DNA of 64,000 bases from the NCBI GenBank assembly GCA_950295325.1, contig OX485805.1:9362501-9426500 (forward strand). The letters are read 5' to 3'. How positions within the stretch are numbered: the first letter of the stretch is position 1; each line of letters opens with the position of its first letter. The position numbers and the translations under genes were made by a program. The notes below the pieces were generated by a model, which saw nothing but the letters and a program-made list of their open reading frames with translations, had not been told where the DNA came from and did no database searches. This stretch comes from Polytrichum commune. Taxonomy: Eukaryota > Streptophyta > Polytrichopsida > Polytrichales > Polytrichaceae. This document shows positions 1 to 9,700 of this stretch, in pieces.

Positions 1-1162
1 TTTGCTCGAGAGGCCGAACTCTTGGCGCCATAACTTCCTAAAAGTGTTGCCACCCAGGCTCTTTTGGAGGCGACGTCCTTTGGACTTCGGCCTCTAGTGT
101 GAAGGCCGAGAGGACGGACTTTGGGCATTTCAACATTTTCATTGGTCCAAATGTTGAACCTCTCAAAGTTTGGCCATATTGTGAACCGGCCCTTATATTT
201 GCAATACATGTCTTATTCTTTTTTTGGCACAAATTAAAAATTCAAATTGAAAATACAACCAACCCAGCCGAAACAGCGCAGCCTAAGTGGAAATCAAATT
301 TGTTAAGAATGTCATGGTAGGCCACGTCCGGGGCTTTTTCCAAGTCCCTAAGCATATGTTTCCATTAAATCCTCCCATAATCTGATTTGTAATACATGTC
401 ATAAAAGCTAATGCAATTATTGTTTTGAAGTCTACCATCAAATGATATGTAAGATCGTATATTCACATGTGGTTGGTTCTTTTTATGTACCAGTTTAAGC
501 CAATACTAAAATAAAATAAACCTTATTCTATAAAATCTAATGACACTACCATACAAGTTAGTAGAGATGTTGTATATTTTTTTAAATTATTCTATATATT
601 TACATAACTACAACTTATAATTTTGTGAAGAATATGTATACATAATACAACAAAGTTCAAATCAATACCTCTTTTGTGCAGTCACATATACTCATACGGA
701 TTTAGTATAGTGCACCCCCCCCAAATGATCACTAATGTGGGCCACATTAAATTTAAGCCCACACCAATTCCCTAGTTTAATACCAATGTGGACCAGATTA
801 ATTTGTTTTTCTAAAATGTTCTAATTTGTGTAAGATGTTGGTAAGATATCTTTATGAAGCCTATGGGAACTCGGGGGATGCACTCTACATTATGTTTGAG
901 AATCACGTGCGTTCATGACCCCTTCTAAAAACCCCAATGTATACCATAAGTTATATGTCTAAGTAGAGATTGTGCCAACTTGAAGTAGTCCTCGTAATTT
1001 ACGAACGTTTAACTTTTGCTGTAGGCATCGTAAAAAAAAGCGGGTGGGTTCGTTGGAAAGCTGGGAACCTAAACCCTCAAACCATGTATGGAAACACTTC
1101 TACATGAGTGTGAGAACAAAACAATGGCACATATGTGGTAGCAATTTGGAATGACGTAGACG

Positions 1163-1196
1163 TAGGATTTAGGATTTAGGGGTTTAGGGTTTATGA
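1163..1196 (+). repeat. Interstitial telomere-like repeats (TTTAGGG variants)
   Basis: Several consecutive TTTAGGG/TTTAGGA units, the plant telomere motif, lie just before the ~85-bp tandem array. The matching position in copy 2 (33,273-33,309) has a cleaner run. The conserved position argues that they belong to the repeat family rather than being a random telomere insertion. Confidence 0.7.
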
Positions 1197-1197
1197 A

Positions 1198-2790
1198 CCA
1201 CAAAGGTTGAAGCACAAATATGTGAATTGTCGAATGAAAGGGCAAGGGGATGCGTGTGGGTTGTGAAACCATACGAACCACTAAGGTTGAAGCACAAATA
1301 TGTGATTTGTTGAATGAAAATGGCATTCGGATGCCTGAAATGCGTTGTGAAACCATATGAAGCACAAAGGTTGAAGCACAAATATGTACTTTGTTGAATT
1401 AAAATGACATTCGAATGCGTGTAGGTTGTGAAACCATACGAACCACTAAGGTTGAAGCACACATATGTGATTTGTTGAATGAAAATGACATTCGGATGCC
1501 TGAAATACGTTGTGAAACCATATGAACCACAAAGGTTGAAATACAAATATGTACTTTGTTGAATTAAAATGACATTCGAATGCGTGTGGGTTGTGAAACC
1601 ATACGAACCACTAAGGTTGAAACACAAATATGTACTTTGTTGAATGAAAATGGCATTCGGATGCCTGAAATACGTTGTGAAACCATATGAACCACAAAGG
1701 TTGAAATACAAATATTGTCGCAACCCTTGCTAGGTCCCTTAATAATCTTGCCAATTTTCAATTCTAGCAAAGGTTACGAGTCGCTAACCCTTCGCATTCC
1801 GCCATGCTAATGGATAGCTCCTCTTAACCCGGACCAATAGTTCATAGGAGGGAACCAACCCTCCTACTTTGCTTTCGGGAGTCACCCCTTAATCGGTAAC
1901 CCATTTCCCCAATGTGGACTTCCATCCATGGAAGTCCAATCCTATGTTGATCATCGCGTTGCTGGAGCAACACTACAACAACCCGAACCATACTAGGCAA
2001 CTATGGCCTCACAATGGGCCAATGCCCATGGAGGCCGTGCCGTTCGGCCTCGGGTGGGTGAGGCCACACCACCTCACCCATATAAGCCTCTAGGACTCTA
2101 CACGGAGCCCCTATCCCACCGCCAACCAACCTCTTGTCTCTCTACCAAGAGTTGGGGCCAAGTGGACATTTTCCCTTAGCTGCTGGGCCTAGAACCCCCC
2201 AAGCAGCTTCAGACCATCATAACTTCCTTGTATGATGTCTGATCATAACAACCAACCACTCCATCCTCATCTACGCTTCACGTAGATGCCGATGGACTCC
2301 TCGCTTGCCCCATTCGGGCAAGTCTTGAGGAAGTCTAGTCTTGTACTTGTGCGTGGGAAGCGTTCCCAACGCCCGGGGCCCTCACCCACACTAGGATCAC
2401 TTGGGCCCTCTCACCAACGGCGCCACAAGTCCCGGGTGTCACTCCGGGGTCCCCCTTGTGCCCATGGTGTTTCGGGCACTCCTCATGGAGAGGTGCGCGA
2501 CAAATATGTACTTTGTTGAATTAAAATGACATTCGAATGCGTGTGGGTTGTGAAACCATACGAACCACTAAGGTTGAAGCACAAATATGTGATTTGTTGA
2601 ATGAAAATAACATTCGGATGCCTGAAATGCGTTGTGAAACCATATGAACCACAAAGGTTGAAACACAAATATGTACTTTGTTGAATTAAAATGACATTCG
2701 AATGCGTGTGGGTTGTGAAACCATACGAACCACTAAGGTTGAAGCACAAATATATGATTTGTTGAATGAAAGGACAACCCATCAAATATA
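1198..2790 (+). repeat. ~85-bp tandem array with two alternating unit types
   Basis: Units of roughly 84-87 bp alternate between two forms. One contains GAACCACAAAGGTTGAAGC, the other GAACCACTAAGGTTGAAGC. Both are followed by an AATATGT...TTGTTGAAT core and an ATTCGAATGCGTGTGGG or ATTCGGATGCCTGAAATG tail. The higher-order period is about 172 bp. The array is interrupted by the solo LTR at 1,716-2,502 and lies upstream of the TATA box at 2,989. Long open frames across it are products of the periodicity, not genes. Confidence 0.85.
1716..2502. mobile_element. Solo LTR with 5-bp target duplication
   Basis: A 787-bp non-repetitive segment interrupts the tandem array. It begins TGTCGC and ends GCGACA, so it has TG...CA ends within a short inverted repeat. 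It is flanked by AATAT at 1,711-1,715 and 2,503-2,507. A TATA-like ATATAAG occurs at 2,081-2,087, as expected for an LTR promoter. No coding domain and no second LTR are present. A solo LTR left by recombination of an LTR retrotransposon explains all of this; a TRIM-type element is the alternative. Confidence 0.8.
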
Positions 2791-2988
2791 AAAGCTTCAA
2801 AGAGGTATCAAAGAGGTTTCCAATGCGGGTGTCGGGGGATTTTTTCAAAAAGTGCAACTAACTTTTTGACTTCACCAACTTTCTTTTTATTCTTATTGTG
2901 TTGTCTTTATCTTACCAACAAGAATTGGATCCTCTACATCTTGGATTACATCAAATATTGTAAATTTCATAAAGTCCTTTGAGCTCAA

Positions 2989-2999
2989 TATATAAATAG
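2989..2999 (+). promoter_or_regulatory. TATA box of family E gene, copy 1
   Basis: TATATAAATAG lies about 40 bp before the ATG at 3,038. It is at the same relative place as in copy 2 (33,808-33,818), so the promoter is conserved between copies. Confidence 0.6.
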
Positions 3000-3037
3000 A
3001 GCATTTAGACTCATACATATAACGAGGGTAGAGTATC

Positions 3038-3591
3038 ATGGATAGGATGGGAGAGAAGAGAGACATGTTTGAGGGTCTAGGATGTGATGAGGAGATAGCA
3101 AATTTAGGTGAATCCGATATTCCATTCAATCCATCACCCGAGCGTGAGAGAGATGAGAGAGGTGCTGAGATTGATTTCGTGATGACTATGTCATAACCCC
3201 CTTCTCATAATGTATACAAGCATGGAAGTTGAGGGCGGAGGAGGACCAACGACGATATGCGGCAAAATTTGAGATCAATGCAGTGGAGAAGGAGCTAACA
3301 AAAAGCGTGGGTGGAGATCCAAATGATGTGGTTGATTTGAGCGTGGATATTTGGGTGAAGCCCGGGGATGTGGATGACAATTCAATCGACATTGAAGATC
3401 TTAAGGTAGCGGGAGAATCTTCAAGGACTTTGCATTTTCGTAAGAAGAGGAGAGGATTATCGCCTCATCGGCTACCATTGAAGGAACGGATGAAAGACCG
3501 AACGATTAGCTATGTTGATTTCCTTCGACCGAATCCTCTCCAAAAAATGGACCCTCGACGGAAGCCACAAACATCTACGAGGTTGCCATGA
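3038..3591 (+). pseudogene. Broken copy of the family E small acidic protein gene
   Basis: The ATG at 3,038 starts the same protein as the intact ORF at 33,857-34,417 (MDRMGEKRDMFEGLGC...). In this copy a deletion and a TAA at 3,194-3,196 end the frame after about 52 codons. The rest continues in another frame from about 3,229 to a stop at 3,591. The C-terminal end, with a basic RKKRRG cluster and a DRTISYVDFLRP segment, is still well preserved. No family was recognised. The ORF damage, next to near-identity elsewhere, indicates recent inactivation. Confidence 0.75.
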
Positions 3592-3699
3592 CGGAAGTCA
3601 AGTTGACGGAATGAAGTGGAATATTAAATCGTGCATGGTTTGTTCATGTATGTGATTTATAAAGGGCATTTGTACCGTCGTCGCAATAATAAAATTATT

Positions 3700-4065
3700 A
3701 TTTGTATAATATGTTGTACCACTTCTATGATATATGTATATTTTTAAATTTCAACCAACCGCTTATTAAGCATACTTCTATGCATGTTCATCGTTGTCTT
3801 ACAAATTTTGATATTTTAATATTATATATAGAATAGCAAATATATGTATTTTAGTGTATTTTTCCTTACGACAAATTGTTGTGGGAAAAGCTATTTTGCG
3901 AGCGGTGAGCAGTAAGTTTTCTAGAATATTGAAATTTTGTGTGGTGAAACATGCCCTATGACCGCTATGTAGAGCTAATTTTTGAAATATTTATTGACAA
4001 ATTTATTGACAAAAATAATCTATAACCGTGGTTGAGGAACCTATACTGCATTTGCTTGCACCTTT
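3700..4065. other. AT-rich stretch, nothing recognised
   Basis: Low-complexity AT-rich sequence follows the family E gene. I see no ORF with family features, no inverted repeats with target duplications, and no RNA gene. Confidence 0.5.
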
Positions 4066-4069
4066 TCTT

Positions 4070-4445
4070 ATAAGGTTTGTAGGTTGGGAATGGGTCTCGG
4101 ATGGTTACAGGTTGTCATTTGAGGTGGACTAAGTCCCACTTAGAGAACGCCTCGGATCCGAGGCCTCATGGCTGCGGTATCATTTCAGATTGGGTATAAG
4201 GTTTGTAGATTGGGAATGGGTCTTGGATGGTTACATGTTGTCATTTGAGGTGGACTAAGTCCCACTGGGAGAAGGCCTCGGACCCGAGGCCTCATGGTTG
4301 CGGTATCATTTCAGATTGGGTTTAAGGTTTGTAGGTTGGGAATGGGTCTCGGATGGTTACAGGTTGTCATTTGAGGTGGATTAAGTCCCACTGGGAGAAG
4401 GCCTCGGACCCGAGGCCTCATGGCTTGAGCCCCTAAATTCTGATT
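4070..4445 (+). repeat. Three tandem ~125-bp units with a GGCCTCGG/CCGAGGCC palindrome
   Basis: The segment starting AAGGTTTGTAGGTTGGGAAT recurs at about 4,072, 4,197 and 4,323. Each unit contains GCCTCGGAtCCGAGGC or a close variant, a near-perfect palindrome. A more diverged relative (AAGGCCTCGGATCCGAGG) appears near 4,508. No coding potential was seen. Confidence 0.8.
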
Positions 4446-4569
4446 GTGTTTAAAGTTGGTGGTTTCTGGGTGGGTATCGGCATTTCAAGTGGAGGGGTTA
4501 CTTTGCAGAAGGCCTCGGATCCGAGGTCTGTTGGCCTTGGTGTTTGCTATTTGATTTGAGGTCAAGTTT

Positions 4570-5265
4570 ATGGTTTCAGATTGAATGTAGGCATGTCATG
4601 TTTGGGTTTCATGTTTAGCTACATTCAACCTGACTCCATAAATTTGACATCAAATCATTGGTTTCAGGTTGAGTCTCGGCATGCCAAGTGGTTCAGATTT
4701 CATGTGGGAGTGGCCACTTTGGATATGGCCTCGGATTTCTTGGGGTTTGATGTTTGATTTGAACAAAAAACATAGGATGATGTACATATTTTATGCACAA
4801 GCCTTTTTTGGGTTATTCCATTCTTCTTCCATTCTATCTTTTGATTTTTTTTATTCTTCCATTCTTCTTCCAATCTATCTTCTTATTTTTTGTAATTCTA
4901 AAAAACGTATTGATATTCTATACTTATCATCTTTAATTTTTTGGTTTAGTTTTTCGGTTTAGTTTTCCTTAGTCTTTGTTTCATGTTTTGATCTATATTT
5001 TTACAACTACATTTCTTTATTTTTTTGGGGTTTTGTTTTGAATTTTGTTACATGGATGATGCTATGGTGGATAATGAGGTAGTTTACCTCTATGTCTTAT
5101 TGAATAATAGAGTGCAAGGAGGGTTTAGGGTAAGAGTGTAAGAAGGCATTACAAAATATAATTCATTGTCTAAGGAAAACCATGAAGATTACCGCACTAA
5201 ACGGACAATTAACAATCAAATGCAAAAATATATTATTATGCAAGCAATAAGACACAAAATTTTAC
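4570..5265. other. AT-rich intergenic stretch, nothing recognised
   Basis: T-rich sequence with short homopolymers lies downstream (on the minus strand) of the methyltransferase-like gene end at 5,266. The short plus-strand frame at 4,669-4,962 is compositionally biased and matches no family I know. Confidence 0.4.
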
Positions 5266-6765
5266 CTAAGACATATAATCGAAATCACAATTATCAGATA
5301 ATGCTACAGAGACTTTAGAATCTGTACTATCTGCATCTGAAGAGCCTTCATCCTCAGACTCAATAGCTTCTAAATCAACATACTCTATACTGCTTAGCAT
5401 CAACCCCTTAGGTCTAAATGTACGATATGAACCTTCCGCTAATTCATTGGCAACGTCATTTGCGTATGAAGGGAGCCGCCATGACTTTGGAGGACTTGGA
5501 TAAAACGTAGGGTCACAGAAGAAAGGGCGGTGACTAGGATAGGTCATTGGTCCATATCTGCAAATTCCAAAAGTACCATGTTTAGGGCTCGATATTCGAT
5601 ACAATGACGCTCAAAAGTAAAAGCAATGTATGAGAAATTGTTCAACAAACTCACTTATTGAATCGAGACTTCTTCACAATTCTCGGGACCACAAGTACAT
5701 CGCCCTCCGGGTCCTCACTAGTTGCCGTTGCTCCAGAAGTGACGTCAGGAGCAACACTCGAACGAATCAAGGGTTTAAGCAAGGCATGGAAAATGGCCTC
5801 ATCAGCCTCTAATGCCACGATGTGACGCTCGACGTTGCGGGACGCATGGATGGAAGATCCTACAATAAAAAGAATGACAATAAAATTAGTGTGATTTCTC
5901 TGGAACTAAAAACAAATAGTTAAAGATGTGAGTTGGCAGATTGACTTAACATACCCGTAGCAGCAGTGCAGTCTAAAACAACATCCCCAGGGGAGGTACA
6001 ACTCTGAATTAACATCTGCATTAAAAGAGCGGACTTCTCTCTTGGACCTCGCCACGGCGTGGGTCCATTCATGAGCTGATCCTCACGAGAGACGAGGTTC
6101 TGTAGAATATCATCTCTTTATACATCTACCCCGTGTCGGTCAAGAGCGGGGACAGGCTGAAATGAGAATTTGGAAGCAGGCTTGCCAGGCATGGTCCTCA
6201 CCACTAATGTAATCCCGAAACGCATAGTCTGCCATGGTACAGGGTTATTCAATTCAATATGGACTGAGTTATACACCAGCCATTGCAAGCAGCACTTTCA
6301 ACTGAGAACAATGATCCAAAATTTCAAGGAAATCATTATGTAGCATTCGTGTCAAACAATGTTTAAAATTTGCACAAAAAATAAAGAGTAAATTAAATAA
6401 AAGAATTAACTTACAGTGACACTCTGATTAATCGGGGACGTCAGATGGAGGCGGTTCATACCCCACCACTCCTTCCGAACTTGAAAACTGAAACACTCAC
6501 AATATCCAAGAATCATGGCTTTTGTAGTCATTCGAAAAGGGTGAAATAAAATGATGGCCCCGTCATCATGCAAATGGTTATCTGCAAAATCAAAGATTGG
6601 CTGAAGCCACTCGTGAGTTTCTTGATTCCAGGCAGGAATCGACGTTGGTGGGTTGGAGATCCCTGGAACGGGCAAGCCCTCTGGGATATCAGCAAGTATC
6701 AAGTCCAGACAAGGTTGGACACCGGTAGTACCCTTGAAAACTCGAACTTTGCTTTTGGAATGCTG
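5266..6765 (-). CDS. Beta-class amino-methyltransferase-like module (exons 8-11)
   Basis: Exon 8 reads ...CLDLILADIPEGLPVPG..., the place where N6/N4 DNA methyltransferases carry the catalytic D/S-P-P-Y/W motif IV. Here it is D-I-P-E. It is followed by a HLHDDGAIILFHP strand-like segment. Exons 9-10 then read SPGDVVLDCTAATG and, after the join, HIVALEADEAIFHALL. These match in position the motif I glycine loop and the acidic residue ending strand beta-2 of the SAM-binding fold. The order motif IV before motif I is that of the beta class. Known family: DNA N4-cytosine or N6-adenine methyltransferases; the substitutions suggest loss or change of activity (inference). Exons 8-11 join in phase, but TAA at 6,118-6,120 breaks exon 9. 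The acidic C-terminus ends in DYMS at 5,266. Confidence 0.55.
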
Positions 6766-9700
6766 CTAAGTAAACAAACACACCCAGAAATTAATACATC
6801 TCTACCAAATGACCCTACACCAAAACTGGCACCTAACAATAATTAAAGCCTGAATCAAATCTAGTACATTTGGAAGCTGAACAAATGATGACAAGAGTGA
6901 AGTTAAATAATATCGATGCTAAGCAATAGAGTGTCAACAGACATAGCCAAACATAAGCATCCATAAGGTATACATTGCCACCCATTCACCGATGGTGAAG
7001 TTGACAATTGGCTAATTCAGATTAAAGCACTACAAGAGTTTATATGACCTATTTGACAAAAATGTGACGAAATTCTGTTAATTTGGGTGTCATATAGGGC
7101 ACCTTGATTCGGTCATACAATTAACAGAGTTCTGTCAATTTCTTTATCATCTGGGACAATTATACACGTAGGATTCCATTTACTCCGGCCCCCTTGCCAT
7201 GTTGGATTCTCTTTACCTCGTCATTTACCCATGGTGATGTGGTTTAATGTCCAAGTTATACTAGTAAAAAAATTCTAAATTAGTAATCCACCCTCGCATT
7301 CGGGGCCTACTCACATAGGTCTAAGGGCGAAGGGCCACCTCACCTAACCTAGGCGAATGGACAAAGCCACCTACCTACCCTAGGCGAAGCCAAGGGTGAG
7401 GGGTCAAGGGGATCGAACCTTGAACCTCTTGGCTATAGTGTGAAGGCCTTAGCCACTAAGCCACCGCTCATTACATGATATAGTCCAAGTATGTAAGAGT
7501 TTTGTATGAAGAAGCCATAAGACTTATAAACTTATGTATATATATTTTTTAATTAGTGAAAGTAAAAACAAGCATAGAATTAATGTATTTACTGTTTTTA
7601 ATTAGTACGTATTGTATTTGTATTAAAAAAAATTTACAAAAATACTCCTAAACATTATTACAGTAATTATTGTAATTATTTTAACTACATTAATTACAAT
7701 AATTTCAGTATTTTACTGAAAATAGCAAATTTCAGTATTTACTTAAATTAGCAAATTTCAGTATTTACCTAAATTAGAAAATTTCAGTATTTACCTAAAT
7801 TAGCAAATTTCAATATTTACTTAAATTAGCAAATTTCAATATTTACTTAAATTAGCAAATTTCAGTATTTACTTAAATTGGTAATTTCCCCATTTACTTA
7901 AATTGGTAATTTCAGTAATTATTCAAAAGGGTAATTTCAGTATTTACTTAAATTGGTAATTTCAGTGTTTACATTAATTAATTAAATTAGTTATTACATT
8001 AATTATAGTAAATACATTATTTATATTAATTACTTATACTAGTAATTACAATACTTAAAAACCTTTTGTAACACCTTGTGTAACACCTTTTGTTGTTAAT
8101 AAATATGAGACACATGCTCAGGTGAAGGGAATAAGTTAAACGTGAAATATATAAATTTGATGACAGAAAATTGACACAAATTTTGAATAATGTCCGAATT
8201 GACAAAAACTCATAGCTTTGAGCTGATTTTGTCACTTCGGACATTTTAGTGTCACATTTTTGTCAATTATACACCCATTTCCTTGTAGTGAAGGGAACTG
8301 AAATGCGAGATTAAACGGACACGGCCAATAACTTAAACGAAAATATGTTGCTTACAGTAGCTGCAAATTGATTTAGGAAAACTACACTGCACTCTCAGTA
8401 ACCCTCACTTAAGCCTCACTGATCCACACTGAACCCTCACTAACCCCCACTGAACCTTCAGTAATCTCTCACTCAACCCTCACTAAGTGACCCTAATTGC
8501 TCCCTCCCTGAATCAGACATATGTTAGTCTCGGTGCCGAGATACTCGAATCCACAAGTCACAATCAAATTCAGGCCCTCTGTATTACCCAGCCTTTGATT
8601 AAAATGCTTAATTCAGGCATTAATTTGGTAAGCAAGCATATCGAATAAACTCACTGATCCTCACTCAGCCTCACTAAATGACTAGAAATGCTCACTCGCT
8701 GAATGAGCCATATGTTAGTCTGGAAGCCAAGATAATCAAATCCACAAGTCAAAATCAAATTCAGGCCCTCTATATTACCCTGCCTCTGATGAAAATGATT
8801 AATTCATGCATTAATTTTGTAAGCAAGCATAGCTAATAAACTCACTGATCCTCACTCAACCTCACTAAGTGACCAGAATTGCTCGCTGGATGAATCAGCC
8901 ATATGTTAGTCTCTGTGACGAGATACTCAAATCCACAAGTCACAATCAAATTCAGGCCTTCAGTATTACAGTACCTATGATCAAAATGCTTAATTCATGC
9001 ATTAATTTGGTAAATAAGTATAGCTAATAAACTCACTGACTCTCACTCAACCTCTCTAAGTGACTAGAATTGCTCCCTGATGAATCAGCCATATGTTAGT
9101 CTCGGGATAAAAGGGAACTGAAATGCGAGATTAAACGGACACGGCCAATAACTTAAACGAAAATATGTTGCTTATAGTTGCTGCAAATTGATTTAGGAAA
9201 ATTAGGTATTGTAATCAGAAGAAGTGTATTGTCTATTAAAATTTGAGAATAAATAGCCACTGAATATGGCTATGAATATGTATAAATGTTCTCACTTTGT
9301 ATACTATGAAAATAAAAAACTTAGTGTTGGCATAACAGGTAAAAGCAAAAATACCTTAATCATGAAGCTTTTTAAGTCCTTGTAATAAGACATGTAGTCA
9401 TCTGAGCTACCGCCAAGGACTTCCTTCATGGAGGCATTGAGAATGAGCTCGTCAATCTGGCTTTCGTTCTCCTCTCCCAAATTAAAAACAGGACTCAACT
9501 GTTCGTATGAGGAATCTCGTTTTGTACCTCTGGATAAAGTAGGAGCTTGAGATCCATAATCATAAGTCGGGCTGGGAGAAACAAGACTTTTACCTTGAGG
9601 CTCAGGATGGGGGTTCATTTTCTTTTTCCCCCTCCTGTTAGTCTTCTCCAATGACTTCTGTAGTTTTTCCAACTTTTTATGTGCCGCTTTCTCCTCTGCC

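Larger units (their letters stand above)
1..3700 (+). repeat. Dispersed repeat family E, copy 1 (left end outside window)
   Basis: This stretch is closely matched, in the same orientation, by about 32,028-34,530. Shared landmarks in order are a segment beginning TTTGCTCGAGAGGCCG, a C-run near 715, telomere-like repeats, an ~85-bp tandem array, a TATA box and a small ORF ending in a conserved C-terminus. Copy 1 has a longer array, a solo LTR inside it, and a damaged ORF; copy 2 has an extra ~85 bp near 32,323. The left boundary is not visible because homology starts at base 1. No terminal repeats or target duplication were found, so the element class is unknown. Confidence 0.75.
7028..8290. 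mobile_element. Non-autonomous CACTA element in intron
   Basis: It begins CACTACAAGAG and ends CTTGTAGTG, the classic CACTA (En/Spm) terminus. It is flanked by the 3-bp duplication AAG at 7,025-7,027 and 8,291-8,293. Subterminal regions hold scattered TGTCAATT/AATTGACA motifs in both orientations, as CACTA elements do. There is no transposase ORF, so it would need help in trans. It sits inside the large intron of the methyltransferase-like gene and contains a SINE and an AT-rich tandem block. Confidence 0.85.

Noticed and set aside
1184-2857. Minus-strand frames with repeated CFNLCGSYGFTTH peptides
   Set aside because: Peptide repeats mirror the ~85-bp DNA period; the same frames shrink with the array in copy 2.
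7405-7475. Functional tRNA gene
   Set aside because: A and B boxes are present but the sequence does not fold into a full cloverleaf and has SINE features.
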